From the NCBI RefSeq assembly GCF_916715725.1, contig NZ_CAKAPD010000008.1, forward strand, positions 37,553 to 101,552: a stretch of DNA of 64,000 nucleotides. The letters are read 5' to 3'. A program made the position numbers and the translations under genes. Under the pieces are notes generated by a model. The model was given only the letters and a program-made list of their open reading frames with translations, was not told where the DNA came from and did not search any database. Below are positions 43,613 through 51,559 of the stretch, one piece after another. Origin of the DNA: an uncultured Rothia sp. (GTDB lineage: Bacteria; Actinomycetota; Actinomycetes; Actinomycetales; Micrococcaceae). Within the stretch, counting starts at the first letter, position 1, and each line of letters opens with the position of its first letter.

Positions 43613-44452
43613 TTAGGAAGCGGAGGAAGAGGCGCTCGCGGAGGTGGAGGAAGTGGCACCAACCCACTTGGCCTTCATCTTGTCGAGCTCGCCGTTTTCC
43701 TTGAGCTTGGCGATGGTGGCGTTTGCCTTGGTCAGTAGTGCCTTGTTGTTGGAGGAAACTGCTGCGGCAATCTGCTCGGTGTTCTCGGAATCCTGGTAGG
43801 CGATCTTGAAGGAGTCCGGATCATTGGTCAGTGCCTCGGATACCACGGAGAGGTTCGCTGCGACTGCCTTGACCTGACCGGTCTTCAGAGCGGAGAACAT
43901 GAGGGAGGTGTCTTCGTACTGGATGACCTCTGCACCGTTTTCCTTGGCGTAGGTTTCACCGCTGGTTGCCTGCTGCGCACCAACGCTCACGCCCTTCAGA
44001 TCTGCGGCAGAGGTGATGGAGGAACCCTTGGGAACCAGGATTGCCAGGTTGTCGTCGAAGTAGACGGTGGTGAATTCCATCTTGCTCTTACGCTCATCGG
44101 TTACGCCGATACCCGCAAGGGCGATATCGCACTGACCGGTGGCCAGGCCGGTACCGGAGTCCAGGCCCTCGAAGCTGATGGAGGTCAGCTGAGCCTTCAC
44201 GCCCAGGTCGGAGGCGATAGCGTTGGCGATGTCTGCGTCCAGGCCGACGATGGTGCCGTTCTCTTCGTATTCGAAGGGCTTGTAGGGGGTGTTGGTGCAG
44301 ACGCTGAGGGTGCCGGACTTGACGAGGCTGACCTCGCCGTTAGGGTCGGTGTTCTCGTTGGCGGTGGAGACGCAGCCGGTCAGCGCTAGGGGCAGTACTG
44401 CCAGTAGTGCGAGGGGCTTGAGGGATGCCTTCTTGAGGATTGCGGTGTTCAT
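43613..44452 (-). CDS. Polar amino-acid ABC transporter, solute-binding lipoprotein
   Basis: The 279-residue type II periplasmic-binding protein (SBP_bac_3) has a signal peptide and lipobox LALTGC, with the lipidated cysteine at residue 27. Ligand-pocket segments TNTPYKPFEYEENGTIVGLDADIANAIAS, CDIALAGIGVTDERK and GVSVGAQQATSGETYAKEN are typical. CAGGAGCATCCC precedes ATG 44452. The C terminus is a serine/alanine linker (SSTSASASSSAS). Confidence 0.94.
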   Translation of the reverse strand: MNTAILKKASLKPLALLAVLPLALTGCVSTANENTDPNGEVSLVKSGTLSVCTNTPYKPFEYEENGTIVGLDADIANAIASDLGVKAQLTSISFEGLDSGTGLATGQCDIALAGIGVTDERKSKMEFTTVYFDDNLAILVPKGSSITSAADLKGVSVGAQQATSGETYAKENGAEVIQYEDTSLMFSALKTGQVKAVAANLSVVSEALTNDPDSFKIAYQDSENTEQIAAAVSSNNKALLTKANATIAKLKENGELDKMKAKWVGATSSTSASASSSAS

Positions 44453-44530
44453 TGGGATGCTCCTGTGTGAGGTGTGCTCTATGAAATCTATGGTCTATTG
44501 TGCGCCCCTATGTTAAAAAATGCAAGTATA

Positions 44531-44572
44531 TACATAAATATTCATAAATTTTTGCTGAATATGGATAATTCA
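44531..44572. promoter_or_regulatory. AT-rich region with ARG-box-like half sites
   Basis: Between the ABC importer and menG, TACATAAATATTCATA and TGAAT (44556-44560) with ATTCA (44568-44572) resemble ArgR half sites. The seven-base spacing is wider than usual, so this is tentative. The 255-base gap otherwise holds only the divergent promoters. Confidence 0.3.
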
Positions 44573-44707
44573 CACTCCCAAAAACTGAATAAAACCCCGA
44601 ATTAGCGACTCGAAAACCACTCCAGAACGCACCTTAACGCACCGTGCGACACTACTACGGTTTACCCAACTATCGAATCTAGTAACCTCCATGCCACAAT
44701 TGAGAGC

Positions 44708-45439
44708 GTGAACGCAGAGAAGAACACCCGCGCAACCCGCGCAACCCTAGACAAGAAAACCAGCGACATCGCCGCCATGTTCGATACCGTAGCCGAACGC
44801 TATGACCTCATGAACGGCATCCTCTCCCTCGGCCAGCACATCTACTGGCGCAAGCAGGCAGTCGCAGCCGTAGACGCGCACCCCGGTCAGAAAGTGCTGG
44901 ACGTAGCCGCAGGTACCGGCGTCTCCTCCGAACCCTTCGCCGACGCCGGCATAGATGTCATCGCAGCAGACCTCTCCGAAGGCATGCTCGACGTGGGCCG
45001 CCGTCGCCGCCCCGACATGACCTTCGTGCAGGCAGACGTCACCGCCCTACCCTTCGACGACGAAACCTTCGACGCAGTGACCATGTCCTACGGCCTGCGC
45101 AACGTCGCCAACTACCCCAAGGCACTGAGCGAAATCTACCGCGTACTCAAGCCCGGCGGACGCATCGTCATCCTCGAGTTCTCTACCCCGACCTTCGCCC
45201 CCTTCGGCGCGGTCTACAAGAACTACATCATGAAGGCAATCCCGCCGATCGCCCGCGCAATCTCCTCCAACCCCGAATCCTACGAATACCTTGCCGAGTC
45301 CATCATCGCCTGGCCCAACCAGCAGGAACTGGCGCAGAAGTTCAAGGAGGCGGGCTTCACCTCCGTACAGTACCGCAACCTTACCGGCGGTATTGTCGCG
45401 ATTCACCGCGCCTTCAAGCCCGAAGCACATAGCGCCTAA
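44708..45439 (+). CDS. menG: Demethylmenaquinone methyltransferase
   Basis: The 243-residue UbiE/MenG-type methyltransferase does the last menaquinone step. Signature segments are IAAMFDTVAERYDLMNGILSLGQHIYWRKQ, VLDVAAGTGVSSEPFADAG, TMSYGLRNVANYPKALSEIYRVLKPGGRIVILEFS and RNLTGGIVAIHRAFKP. It starts with GTG at 44708. The polyprenyl synthase gene follows 72 bases later, so chain synthesis and final methylation are probably co-expressed. Confidence 0.96.
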   Translation: MNAEKNTRATRATLDKKTSDIAAMFDTVAERYDLMNGILSLGQHIYWRKQAVAAVDAHPGQKVLDVAAGTGVSSEPFADAGIDVIAADLSEGMLDVGRRRRPDMTFVQADVTALPFDDETFDAVTMSYGLRNVANYPKALSEIYRVLKPGGRIVILEFSTPTFAPFGAVYKNYIMKAIPPIARAISSNPESYEYLAESIIAWPNQQELAQKFKEAGFTSVQYRNLTGGIVAIHRAFKPEAHSA

Positions 45440-45511
45440 ACACCGCGTTCACACACCACCGAAGACACTAATACCACTGAAGACACCAACACCAAGAAGA
45501 TAGAAGACATC

Positions 45512-46573
45512 GTGAGCAACGCAGAGCAGCCCATCGCCGCAACCGACCTGCTGGGAGACCTCGACCTGAAGCTTCCCGCAGGCTTCGAACTCATCGCCGC
45601 AGACCCCAAGCTGGGTCCGCAGGTTCTTTCCTCCCTCGCGCGTATTGAGGAGCGCCTGGCAGAGGCAATCGCACAGACCGACCACCTGGCGGATGTCGCA
45701 TCCCGCCACCTGCTCTCCGCGGGCGGCAAGCGCGTGCGCCCCCTGCTGGCGTTGCTCTCGGCAGCTGTCGACGGCGAAATCAACGATGACGTCATCGAAG
45801 CCGCCGTGGTTGTTGAGCTGACCCACCTGGCGACCCTCTACCACGACGACGTCATGGACGATGCCCCCAAGCGCCGCGGCGTGGACAGCGCCCAGATGAT
45901 TTGGGGTAACTCCGTCGCAATTCTCACCGGCGACCTGATCTTCTCCCGCGCATCCCTGCTGGTGTCCGAGCTGGGTACCCGCCCCATGAAGATTCAGTCC
46001 CAGACCTTCGAGCGTCTGGTACTCGGTCAGCTCTTCGAAACCACCGGCCCCCGCGAGGGCCAGGACCTGCTCGACCACTACATCGCGGTCATTGAGGGCA
46101 AGACCGGCTCCCTGATTGCAGCTGCCGGCGAGTACGGCTCCCTGCTTTCGGGCGCTTCCGAAGAGGTCATCTCCATGGTTAAGGCGTACGGCGAGCTGGT
46201 CGGCGTGGCATTCCAGCTGGCTGATGACGTCATCGACATTGTCAGCGATGGCAAAACCAGCGGTAAGACCCGCGGCACCGACCTGCGCGAGGGCGTGCCC
46301 ACCCTGCCGACCATCCTGCTGGACCGTGCGGTAGCCGCCGGCGACGAATCCGCTATTGCTGTTCGCGCCCTGCTGGATGCCGACCTGAGCTCCGACGAGG
46401 CACTGGAAGCAGCCGTGGAGGCGCTCGCCGCTCACCCGGTCACCCAGGAAGCATGGCAGATCGCCTACGACTGGGCGGACCGTGCAATCGCTGCGATTGC
46501 TCCGCTGCCCGAGTCCACCGCGAAGGCTGCGCTGGAGTCCTTCGCGCACGCTGTGGTTCACCGCGAAGGCTAA
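45512..46573 (+). CDS. All-trans polyprenyl diphosphate synthase
   Basis: The 353-residue trans-isoprenyl synthase has GGKRVRPLLALL, the first Asp-rich motif YHDDVMDDA (Asp112 to Asp116) and the second FQLADDVIDI, plus the GKTRGTDLREG loop. Its place after menG suggests that it makes the menaquinone side chain (HepT/IspB-like). No small bulky residue pattern is read here to fix chain length. The start is GTG 45512. Confidence 0.92.
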   Translation: MSNAEQPIAATDLLGDLDLKLPAGFELIAADPKLGPQVLSSLARIEERLAEAIAQTDHLADVASRHLLSAGGKRVRPLLALLSAAVDGEINDDVIEAAVVVELTHLATLYHDDVMDDAPKRRGVDSAQMIWGNSVAILTGDLIFSRASLLVSELGTRPMKIQSQTFERLVLGQLFETTGPREGQDLLDHYIAVIEGKTGSLIAAAGEYGSLLSGASEEVISMVKAYGELVGVAFQLADDVIDIVSDGKTSGKTRGTDLREGVPTLPTILLDRAVAAGDESAIAVRALLDADLSSDEALEAAVEALAAHPVTQEAWQIAYDWADRAIAAIAPLPESTAKAALESFAHAVVHREG

Positions 46574-46630
46574 AACCCGCCGTGTAGCGTGTACCCGAGT
46601 CTCATGACTTTCGGGTGTCTCATACTTCAA

Positions 46631-46670
46631 AACCCCCGCCGAATCCGGTCAGATTTGGCGGGGGTTTTCT
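46631..46670 (+). terminator. Terminator after the polyprenyl synthase gene
   Basis: AACCCCCGCC pairs with GGCGGGGGTT, with inner GAATC/GATTT pairing, followed by TTTT. Confidence 0.92.
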
Positions 46671-46764
46671 GTGTTACGGCTAGTCAGTGCCGGTTTTTGG
46701 GGTGGTTTGGGGCTGCTCTCACCCTCCGAAAGCTTCCGCATGCTGGGGTCTTCTTGACCGCTAT

Positions 46765-46792
46765 ATGCCTTTAAGGTAATCCTTATAGGCAT
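46765..46792. promoter_or_regulatory. Operator-like 12-bp palindrome upstream of metP
   Basis: ATGCCTTTAAGG (46765-46776), four bases, then CCTTATAGGCAT (46781-46792), 11 of 12 pairs. A TTGACC at 46754-46759 could be the -35 of an overlapping promoter. A smaller CGGCTC/GAGCCG hairpin lies downstream at 46827-46859. Confidence 0.55.
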
Positions 46793-46953
46793 GCCTGAGG
46801 TGCACATCCGCCCCTCAGACCTCTGACGGCTCCCACGCCCAACCCGTGTTGGAGAGCCGTTTACTATTTCTGGACGCGAGCAGAGCCCAACCACCCCGAC
46901 GGGTTATTCTCGCACCAACCATCCGCGTCCCCACACATTCGAGGTTTACAACT

Positions 46954-48537
46954 ATGGGAGCATCTACCCCTAAGGCGCCCACGAAGCGCGAAGGCTTCTC
47001 TAGCCGTCGCGTCTTTATCTTTGCCGCCATCGGTTCTGCTGTTGGTCTGGGCAATATTTGGCGTTTCCCCTACATCGCATTTGATAACGGCGGCGGCGCC
47101 TTCATGATTCCCTACATTGTCGCCCTGCTAACCGCCGGTCTGACCTTCCTTTTCTTTGACTACGCTATCGGTCACCGTGCGCGTGCGTCGTCCCCGCTTG
47201 CTTTCCGCCGTCTGAACCGTAAGACCGAGTTCATCGGCTGGTGGCACATGGGTATTAACTTCGTGATTGCTATCTACTACGCCGCTATTGTGGCGTGGGC
47301 TCTGCGTTACATGGTTTTCTCCTTCACCAATGAGTGGGGCGATAACCCGAAGGCGTTCTTCCAGGGTGAGTTCCTGAAGGTTGCAAAGGATCCCGGCGTC
47401 TCCCTGGACTTCAACATGAACGTCCTGATTCCTATGGTGCTGGTGTGGGGCGTTCTGCTTGCTGTGATGGCTCTGGGCGTTCAGAAGGGTGTGGGCGCAG
47501 CCAACATTATCTTTATCCCGCTGCTGCTGGTCATGTTCGTTGGTTTGGTGATTTACTCGCTGACCCTGCCCGGTGCTGTGGACGGTCTGAATGCTCTGTT
47601 CACCCCCAGCTGGGACTCCCTGGCTAACCCGGAGGTGTGGGTTGCTGCGTACGGCCAGATTTTCTTCTCGCTGTCCATTGGCTTCGGCATTATGGTCACC
47701 TACTCTTCCTACCTGAAGCCTAAGACTGACCTGACCGGTTCCGGTGCTGTGGTTGGTTTCGCGAACTCCGGTTTTGAGCTTCTTGCCGGTATCGGTGTGT
47801 TCGCTGCTTTGGGCTTCATGGCTCAGGCTGCTGGCACCCAGGTGAGCGAGGTTGCGACCAGCGGTATTGGTCTGGCGTTCATTGCGTTCCCGACCATTAT
47901 TTCTCAGGCGCCCGGTGGCGTGCTGATCGGTATCCTCTTCTTCGGCTCCCTGCTCTTTGCTGGTTTCACCTCCCTTATTTCGATTCTTGAGGTGATTATT
48001 GCGGGTATTCAGGATAAGTTCGCGACCTCCCGTCTGGCATCTACCACTCTGGTGATTGTTCCGATGGCTCTGATTTCGCTGCTGCTGATGCCGACCACCA
48101 CCGGTCTGTACGTACTGGATATTCTCGATAACTTCGTGAACCTCTTCGGTATTCTGGCTGCTGGTCTGTGCGCCATTATCGTTGTGGCGTATGTGGTGCG
48201 CGCGCTGCCCGCTCTGGCTGAGCACCTGAACCGTTACTCCTCCATCAAGGTCGGCAAGATTTGGATGATTCTGCTGGCTGTCGTGACCCCGCTGGTTCTG
48301 GGCTACTCCCTGATTCAGAGCGTCATTAAGCTTGTGGCAACCCCCTATGAGGGTTACCCCACGGATCTGCTGGCAATCTTTGGTTGGGGCATGAGCGCGC
48401 TGATTCTGGTGGGCGCGATTGTTGTTTCTCTTCTGCCCTGGTCGAAGAAGTCTCGTGCGGCTGAAGAGCCTCCGGCACCTCCGGTGATTGCCGGTCAGGT
48501 TGAGCACGGCCACGTTGATTCGACCGTTACCCGTTAG
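46954..48537 (+). CDS. metP: Neurotransmitter:sodium symporter family transporter (MetP-type)
   Basis: The 527-residue NSS protein has FAAIGSAVGLGNIWRFPYIAFDNGGGAFMIPY in helix 1, the sodium-binding signature of prokaryotic NSS, and about 12 membrane segments. A 47-codon MetS-like gene follows within nine bases. In Corynebacterium glutamicum such a MetP-MetS pair imports methionine and alanine, which is the likely role here. ATG 46954 (MGASTPKAP) is chosen over upstream in-frame starts because CGAGG precedes it. Confidence 0.88.
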   Translation: MGASTPKAPTKREGFSSRRVFIFAAIGSAVGLGNIWRFPYIAFDNGGGAFMIPYIVALLTAGLTFLFFDYAIGHRARASSPLAFRRLNRKTEFIGWWHMGINFVIAIYYAAIVAWALRYMVFSFTNEWGDNPKAFFQGEFLKVAKDPGVSLDFNMNVLIPMVLVWGVLLAVMALGVQKGVGAANIIFIPLLLVMFVGLVIYSLTLPGAVDGLNALFTPSWDSLANPEVWVAAYGQIFFSLSIGFGIMVTYSSYLKPKTDLTGSGAVVGFANSGFELLAGIGVFAALGFMAQAAGTQVSEVATSGIGLAFIAFPTIISQAPGGVLIGILFFGSLLFAGFTSLISILEVIIAGIQDKFATSRLASTTLVIVPMALISLLLMPTTTGLYVLDILDNFVNLFGILAAGLCAIIVVAYVVRALPALAEHLNRYSSIKVGKIWMILLAVVTPLVLGYSLIQSVIKLVATPYEGYPTDLLAIFGWGMSALILVGAIVVSLLPWSKKSRAAEEPPAPPVIAGQVEHGHVDSTVTR

Positions 48538-48545
48538 GAGCCCTC

Positions 48546-48689
48546 ATGTCTATCTCTGCAATTGTGATGCTCGTTGTGGCAATCCTGATCATTTGGGGTG
48601 GTCTGGGTTTGGCTCTGCTGAACCTGCACCGTCATCCGGACCTGGATGCTCTCGATGATGCTGCTGAGGCTCAGGGTTCTGAGCTTTAG
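48546..48689 (+). CDS. metS: MetS-type small membrane subunit of the NSS transporter
   Basis: The 47-residue protein has a single transmembrane helix (SAIVMLVVAILIIWGGLGLALLN) followed by a charged tail, LHRHPDLDALDDAAE, typical of the MetS/NSS small subunit family. AGGAG overlaps the metP stop, so it is co-translated. It is too short for many gene-calling cutoffs. Confidence 0.9.
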   Translation: MSISAIVMLVVAILIIWGGLGLALLNLHRHPDLDALDDAAEAQGSEL

Positions 48690-48710
48690 CGTGTGAGCGT
48701 GATATAAAGT

Positions 48711-48742
48711 GATGCCCCGCTGGCGTTAGCCGGCGGGGCATC
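48711..48742 (+). terminator. Terminator after metS
   Basis: GATGCCCCGCTGGC pairs with GCCGGCGGGGCATC around a four-base loop. Confidence 0.85.
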
Positions 48743-48773
48743 ACTGTGTTTTATACGGGTGGGAGAGGGGGCG

Positions 48774-49745
48774 CTACTTGCTCTGTACGTCTTCAGCCTG
48801 CACGAGCGGGATCATGCCGGTTTCCGGGTCGGACAGCGCGGAGGCGCGGTAGGAGCGGGAGGCGCGCACCGCATCCACGGTGAAGATGATGAGCGCAATC
48901 CAGATGAGGCTCAGACCCAACACCTTATCGGCGCTCATCTGCTCGTGCAGAACGGTCAGCGCCAGAACAAACTGGATGGTCGGGCCCAGGTACTGCACCA
49001 TGCCAATGACCGAGAGCGGCAGAGCCTTGGTTGCCGCGGCAAAGAGCATCAGCGGAACAACGGTGACCACGCCGGTGGATGCGAGAAGCCAGAAGTGTCC
49101 GGCGCCTTCGCTGAAGAGGGTCATTTGTCCCTGAGCGTTGAGCACAAAAAGGGCGGCAATGCCGAAGGGTGCCAGGATAAAGGTCTCCAGGGACAGCGAG
49201 ACGAGGGGGCTCACGTCGTGGGCTACGCGTGCCTTGAGCAGGCCGTAGATGCCGAAGGAGAACGCCACGCCCAGACCCGTCCAGGGCACCTGACCGTAGA
49301 TGAGGCTCATCATCAGCACCGCGATACATGAAATCGCGACGGATACCCATTGCGCGGCGCGCAGGCGCTCCTGCAGGAAAATCACGCCCAGCACCACGGA
49401 GACCAGCGGGTTAATGAAATATCCCAGGGACGCATCAATCGTGTGACCGCTGGTTGTTGCCATCACGTAGATGAGCCAGTTCGCGCAGATGAGGAGCGAA
49501 GCCGCCGTCAGCACCAGCATGATGCGGCGGTCCTTGAGAGCGCGGCGGAAGTCCGCGGTTGCCCGCAAAATCGGTAGTAGCAGGGCGCAGAAAATGAGGG
49601 AGAAGACCACTCGCGCCACCACAATCTCAATCGGTCCTGCCGGCGTCATCAGCACAAAATACAGGGGGAGCATGCCCCAGATGAGGTAGGTGCCGATGAT
49701 GGTGATAAACCCGTTGCGGGTGGTGTGCTTCTGCGTTTCTGACAT
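48774..49745 (-). CDS. rarD: RarD-type EamA transporter
   Basis: The 323-residue protein has ten predicted helices in two EamA halves. RarD-specific segments are TYLIWGMLPLYF, ANWLIYVMATTSGHTIDASLGYFINPLVSVVLG, SFGIYGLLKARV and GMVQYLGPTIQFVLALTVLHEQMS. The solute is unknown; the historical name comes from chloramphenicol-sensitivity annotations, not proven transport. AGAAGAAACC precedes ATG 49745. Confidence 0.88.
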   Translation of the reverse strand: MSETQKHTTRNGFITIIGTYLIWGMLPLYFVLMTPAGPIEIVVARVVFSLIFCALLLPILRATADFRRALKDRRIMLVLTAASLLICANWLIYVMATTSGHTIDASLGYFINPLVSVVLGVIFLQERLRAAQWVSVAISCIAVLMMSLIYGQVPWTGLGVAFSFGIYGLLKARVAHDVSPLVSLSLETFILAPFGIAALFVLNAQGQMTLFSEGAGHFWLLASTGVVTVVPLMLFAAATKALPLSVIGMVQYLGPTIQFVLALTVLHEQMSADKVLGLSLIWIALIIFTVDAVRASRSYRASALSDPETGMIPLVQAEDVQSK

Positions 49746-49883
49746 GGTTTCTTCTGACCTGATTTTTCGGTTACGTTCTTCTGTCGCTATTCATCGGGAT
49801 GTACCGGCTGGGCACCCACACAGGTTTCGACGCGTGCACACTACTGTACCCGATACGGGGTGTTGCATACGCTAGGGACGCCA

Positions 49884-49914
49884 CAGGCGCGGTACCACGA
49901 GGATACCGCGCCTG
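49884..49914 (-). terminator. Inverted repeat after the DUF6882-like gene
   Basis: CAGGCGCGGTA pairs with TACCGCGCCTG. There is no T-run, so terminator function is uncertain. Confidence 0.5.
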
Positions 49915-49935
49915 AAGTGTTGCTGTGTATTCGGT

Positions 49936-51279
49936 TTAGAGGCCGAAGAAGCGGGAGAAGAAGCCCTTCTTCTTGGGCTGCTCTGCCTCGCGGCGTGCAG
50001 TTTCTTCCTGCTTGCGGCGGGCTGCCTCTTCGTGCTCTGCCTGCAGGTCGGGAGCTGCACCAGCGTTGCGGATGGGCTCCACGTGCTGCTCCTCGTACTC
50101 TGCGTGCTCTTCGTAGTGCTCGGCCTCGGCGGGCTGCTCAGCAACAGGCTCAGCTGCGACCGGCTCATCAGCGTACTCTACGGAAGCCTCAACGGTCTCG
50201 TACTCGGGCTGCTCGGCACCGATAGACTCGTCGGTGTAGACGCGAGCCTGCTCGGTTTCCTCTGCCTCGTACTCGCCGGGCAGGGTCTCCACGGTGACCA
50301 GGCCGGGCTCTGCGTGCTCTGCCGGTTCCTGATCGAAGGGAGCCTCGTCGGCGGGGTAGAGGTTCTCGGTGCTCTCGACGCCGGGCACCTCGGTCTCTGC
50401 GACCGGTGCGTGCTCTGCAATCTCGACAGCGCGCTCAGCCTCAGCCTCGGCACGTGCGGCGGCGCGTTCTGCCGCCTCCTGCTCGCGCTGTGCGTTCTGA
50501 GCGGCTGCCTCTGCGGCTGCCACGCGCTCAATCTCGGCGCGCAGTGCGGCGAGGGATTCGCGGCGCTGAGCGGCAGCGGCTGCGCACTGCTCCAGAACCT
50601 CGGGGCCAACCTGAGGCTCAGCCTGCTCGATGCCGCTGATTCGGCCGTCGTCGAACCACAGGCGCAGCGCGCCGTCGGTTGCGGTCAGCACGGCGGTTGC
50701 CTCGGTGTCCCAGGCAATGTGGAAGCCGCGCTGCTGAGCGTAGGAGTCCACCGCCAGAACCTGGTTGTGAATCTCTTCGCTCTGCAGGGTCTTCGCGATG
50801 ACACGGCCGATACCCTTGTAGGTCGGTGCCTCGAGGGTCAGCTCAGCACCCTCCAGCAGGGTCCATGCGCGCACGCCAGCACCCGCGGGTAGCGGGTAGT
50901 GTGCGTACAGGCCGCTGATGGTCTTGGTTGCCAGGGTGAGTCGGCGTGCCAGGGACTCGGAGAGGGGCAGTTCGTCGGTGGTCAGCTCGGTCAGGCCGTC
51001 ACGCTCACCGGCTTCGCGCGCCTGAATAGCGGCAGAAACAACGGAGTCGGGGAAGTAGCCCAGCTGCTGCCAAGACCAAATCCAAGTACCGCGGTTCTCG
51101 GATTCGGTGCCCAGCAGGTGCGGCTTGAGCGAAAGCGGGGGCGTGGTCTCAAAGTCCAGAGACTGGGAGGTGAAGTCCACGTTCCACTCGGAGGTACCCA
51201 CGAGCTCAGCGAGTCGAGCCTGGTACTCGGTGGAGATAAAGATCGATGCGTCGATAAGGTCCTGCAGAGAATTCGTCAT
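49936..51279 (-). CDS. DUF6882-like protein with coiled-coil and acidic tail
   Basis: Residues ~1-205 of the 447-residue protein look like a DUF6882-type domain (LLGTESENRGTWIWSWQQLGYFPDSVVSAA, LPLSESLARRLTLATKTISGLYAHYPLPAG, FHIAWDTEATAV). A predicted coiled coil follows at ~230-285 (ERVAAAEAAAQNAQREQEAAERAAARAE is typical of it), then a long Glu/Ala/Pro-rich stretch. A basic, hydrophobic end, PKKKGFFSRFFGL, closes the protein. This end resembles motifs in the two long-tailed HTH proteins at 20912 and 22247. Function unknown. It is divergent from the YezG/SseB-like gene; the 280-base gap between holds only regulatory sequence. Confidence 0.7.
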   Translation of the reverse strand: MTNSLQDLIDASIFISTEYQARLAELVGTSEWNVDFTSQSLDFETTPPLSLKPHLLGTESENRGTWIWSWQQLGYFPDSVVSAAIQAREAGERDGLTELTTDELPLSESLARRLTLATKTISGLYAHYPLPAGAGVRAWTLLEGAELTLEAPTYKGIGRVIAKTLQSEEIHNQVLAVDSYAQQRGFHIAWDTEATAVLTATDGALRLWFDDGRISGIEQAEPQVGPEVLEQCAAAAAQRRESLAALRAEIERVAAAEAAAQNAQREQEAAERAAARAEAEAERAVEIAEHAPVAETEVPGVESTENLYPADEAPFDQEPAEHAEPGLVTVETLPGEYEAEETEQARVYTDESIGAEQPEYETVEASVEYADEPVAAEPVAEQPAEAEHYEEHAEYEEQHVEPIRNAGAAPDLQAEHEEAARRKQEETARREAEQPKKKGFFSRFFGL

Positions 51280-51559
51280 GCTTCAAGATTATCAACCTTT
51301 TAGCGTTCACTATGCCGTGTATCCCCGGTTTCGGGGTGCGCTTTAGGCGTATTGGACGTTAAGAGGGTCGAATGGGCCGCCTGGAGAGGTGCAGGGGAGA
51401 GGTAGAGCATATATCTTTCGGCGTAAACTATCTGCGTGGAGTGCCCGTGTTCGTTAGAATCGAAGTGACGGCTTCTTCCGGCACCCTGTAAGCCGACTGA
51501 TACGACCGAACACGGATGCCTCCAGCCGCGCCGTATTCACACTCAAGGATGTATGAACT

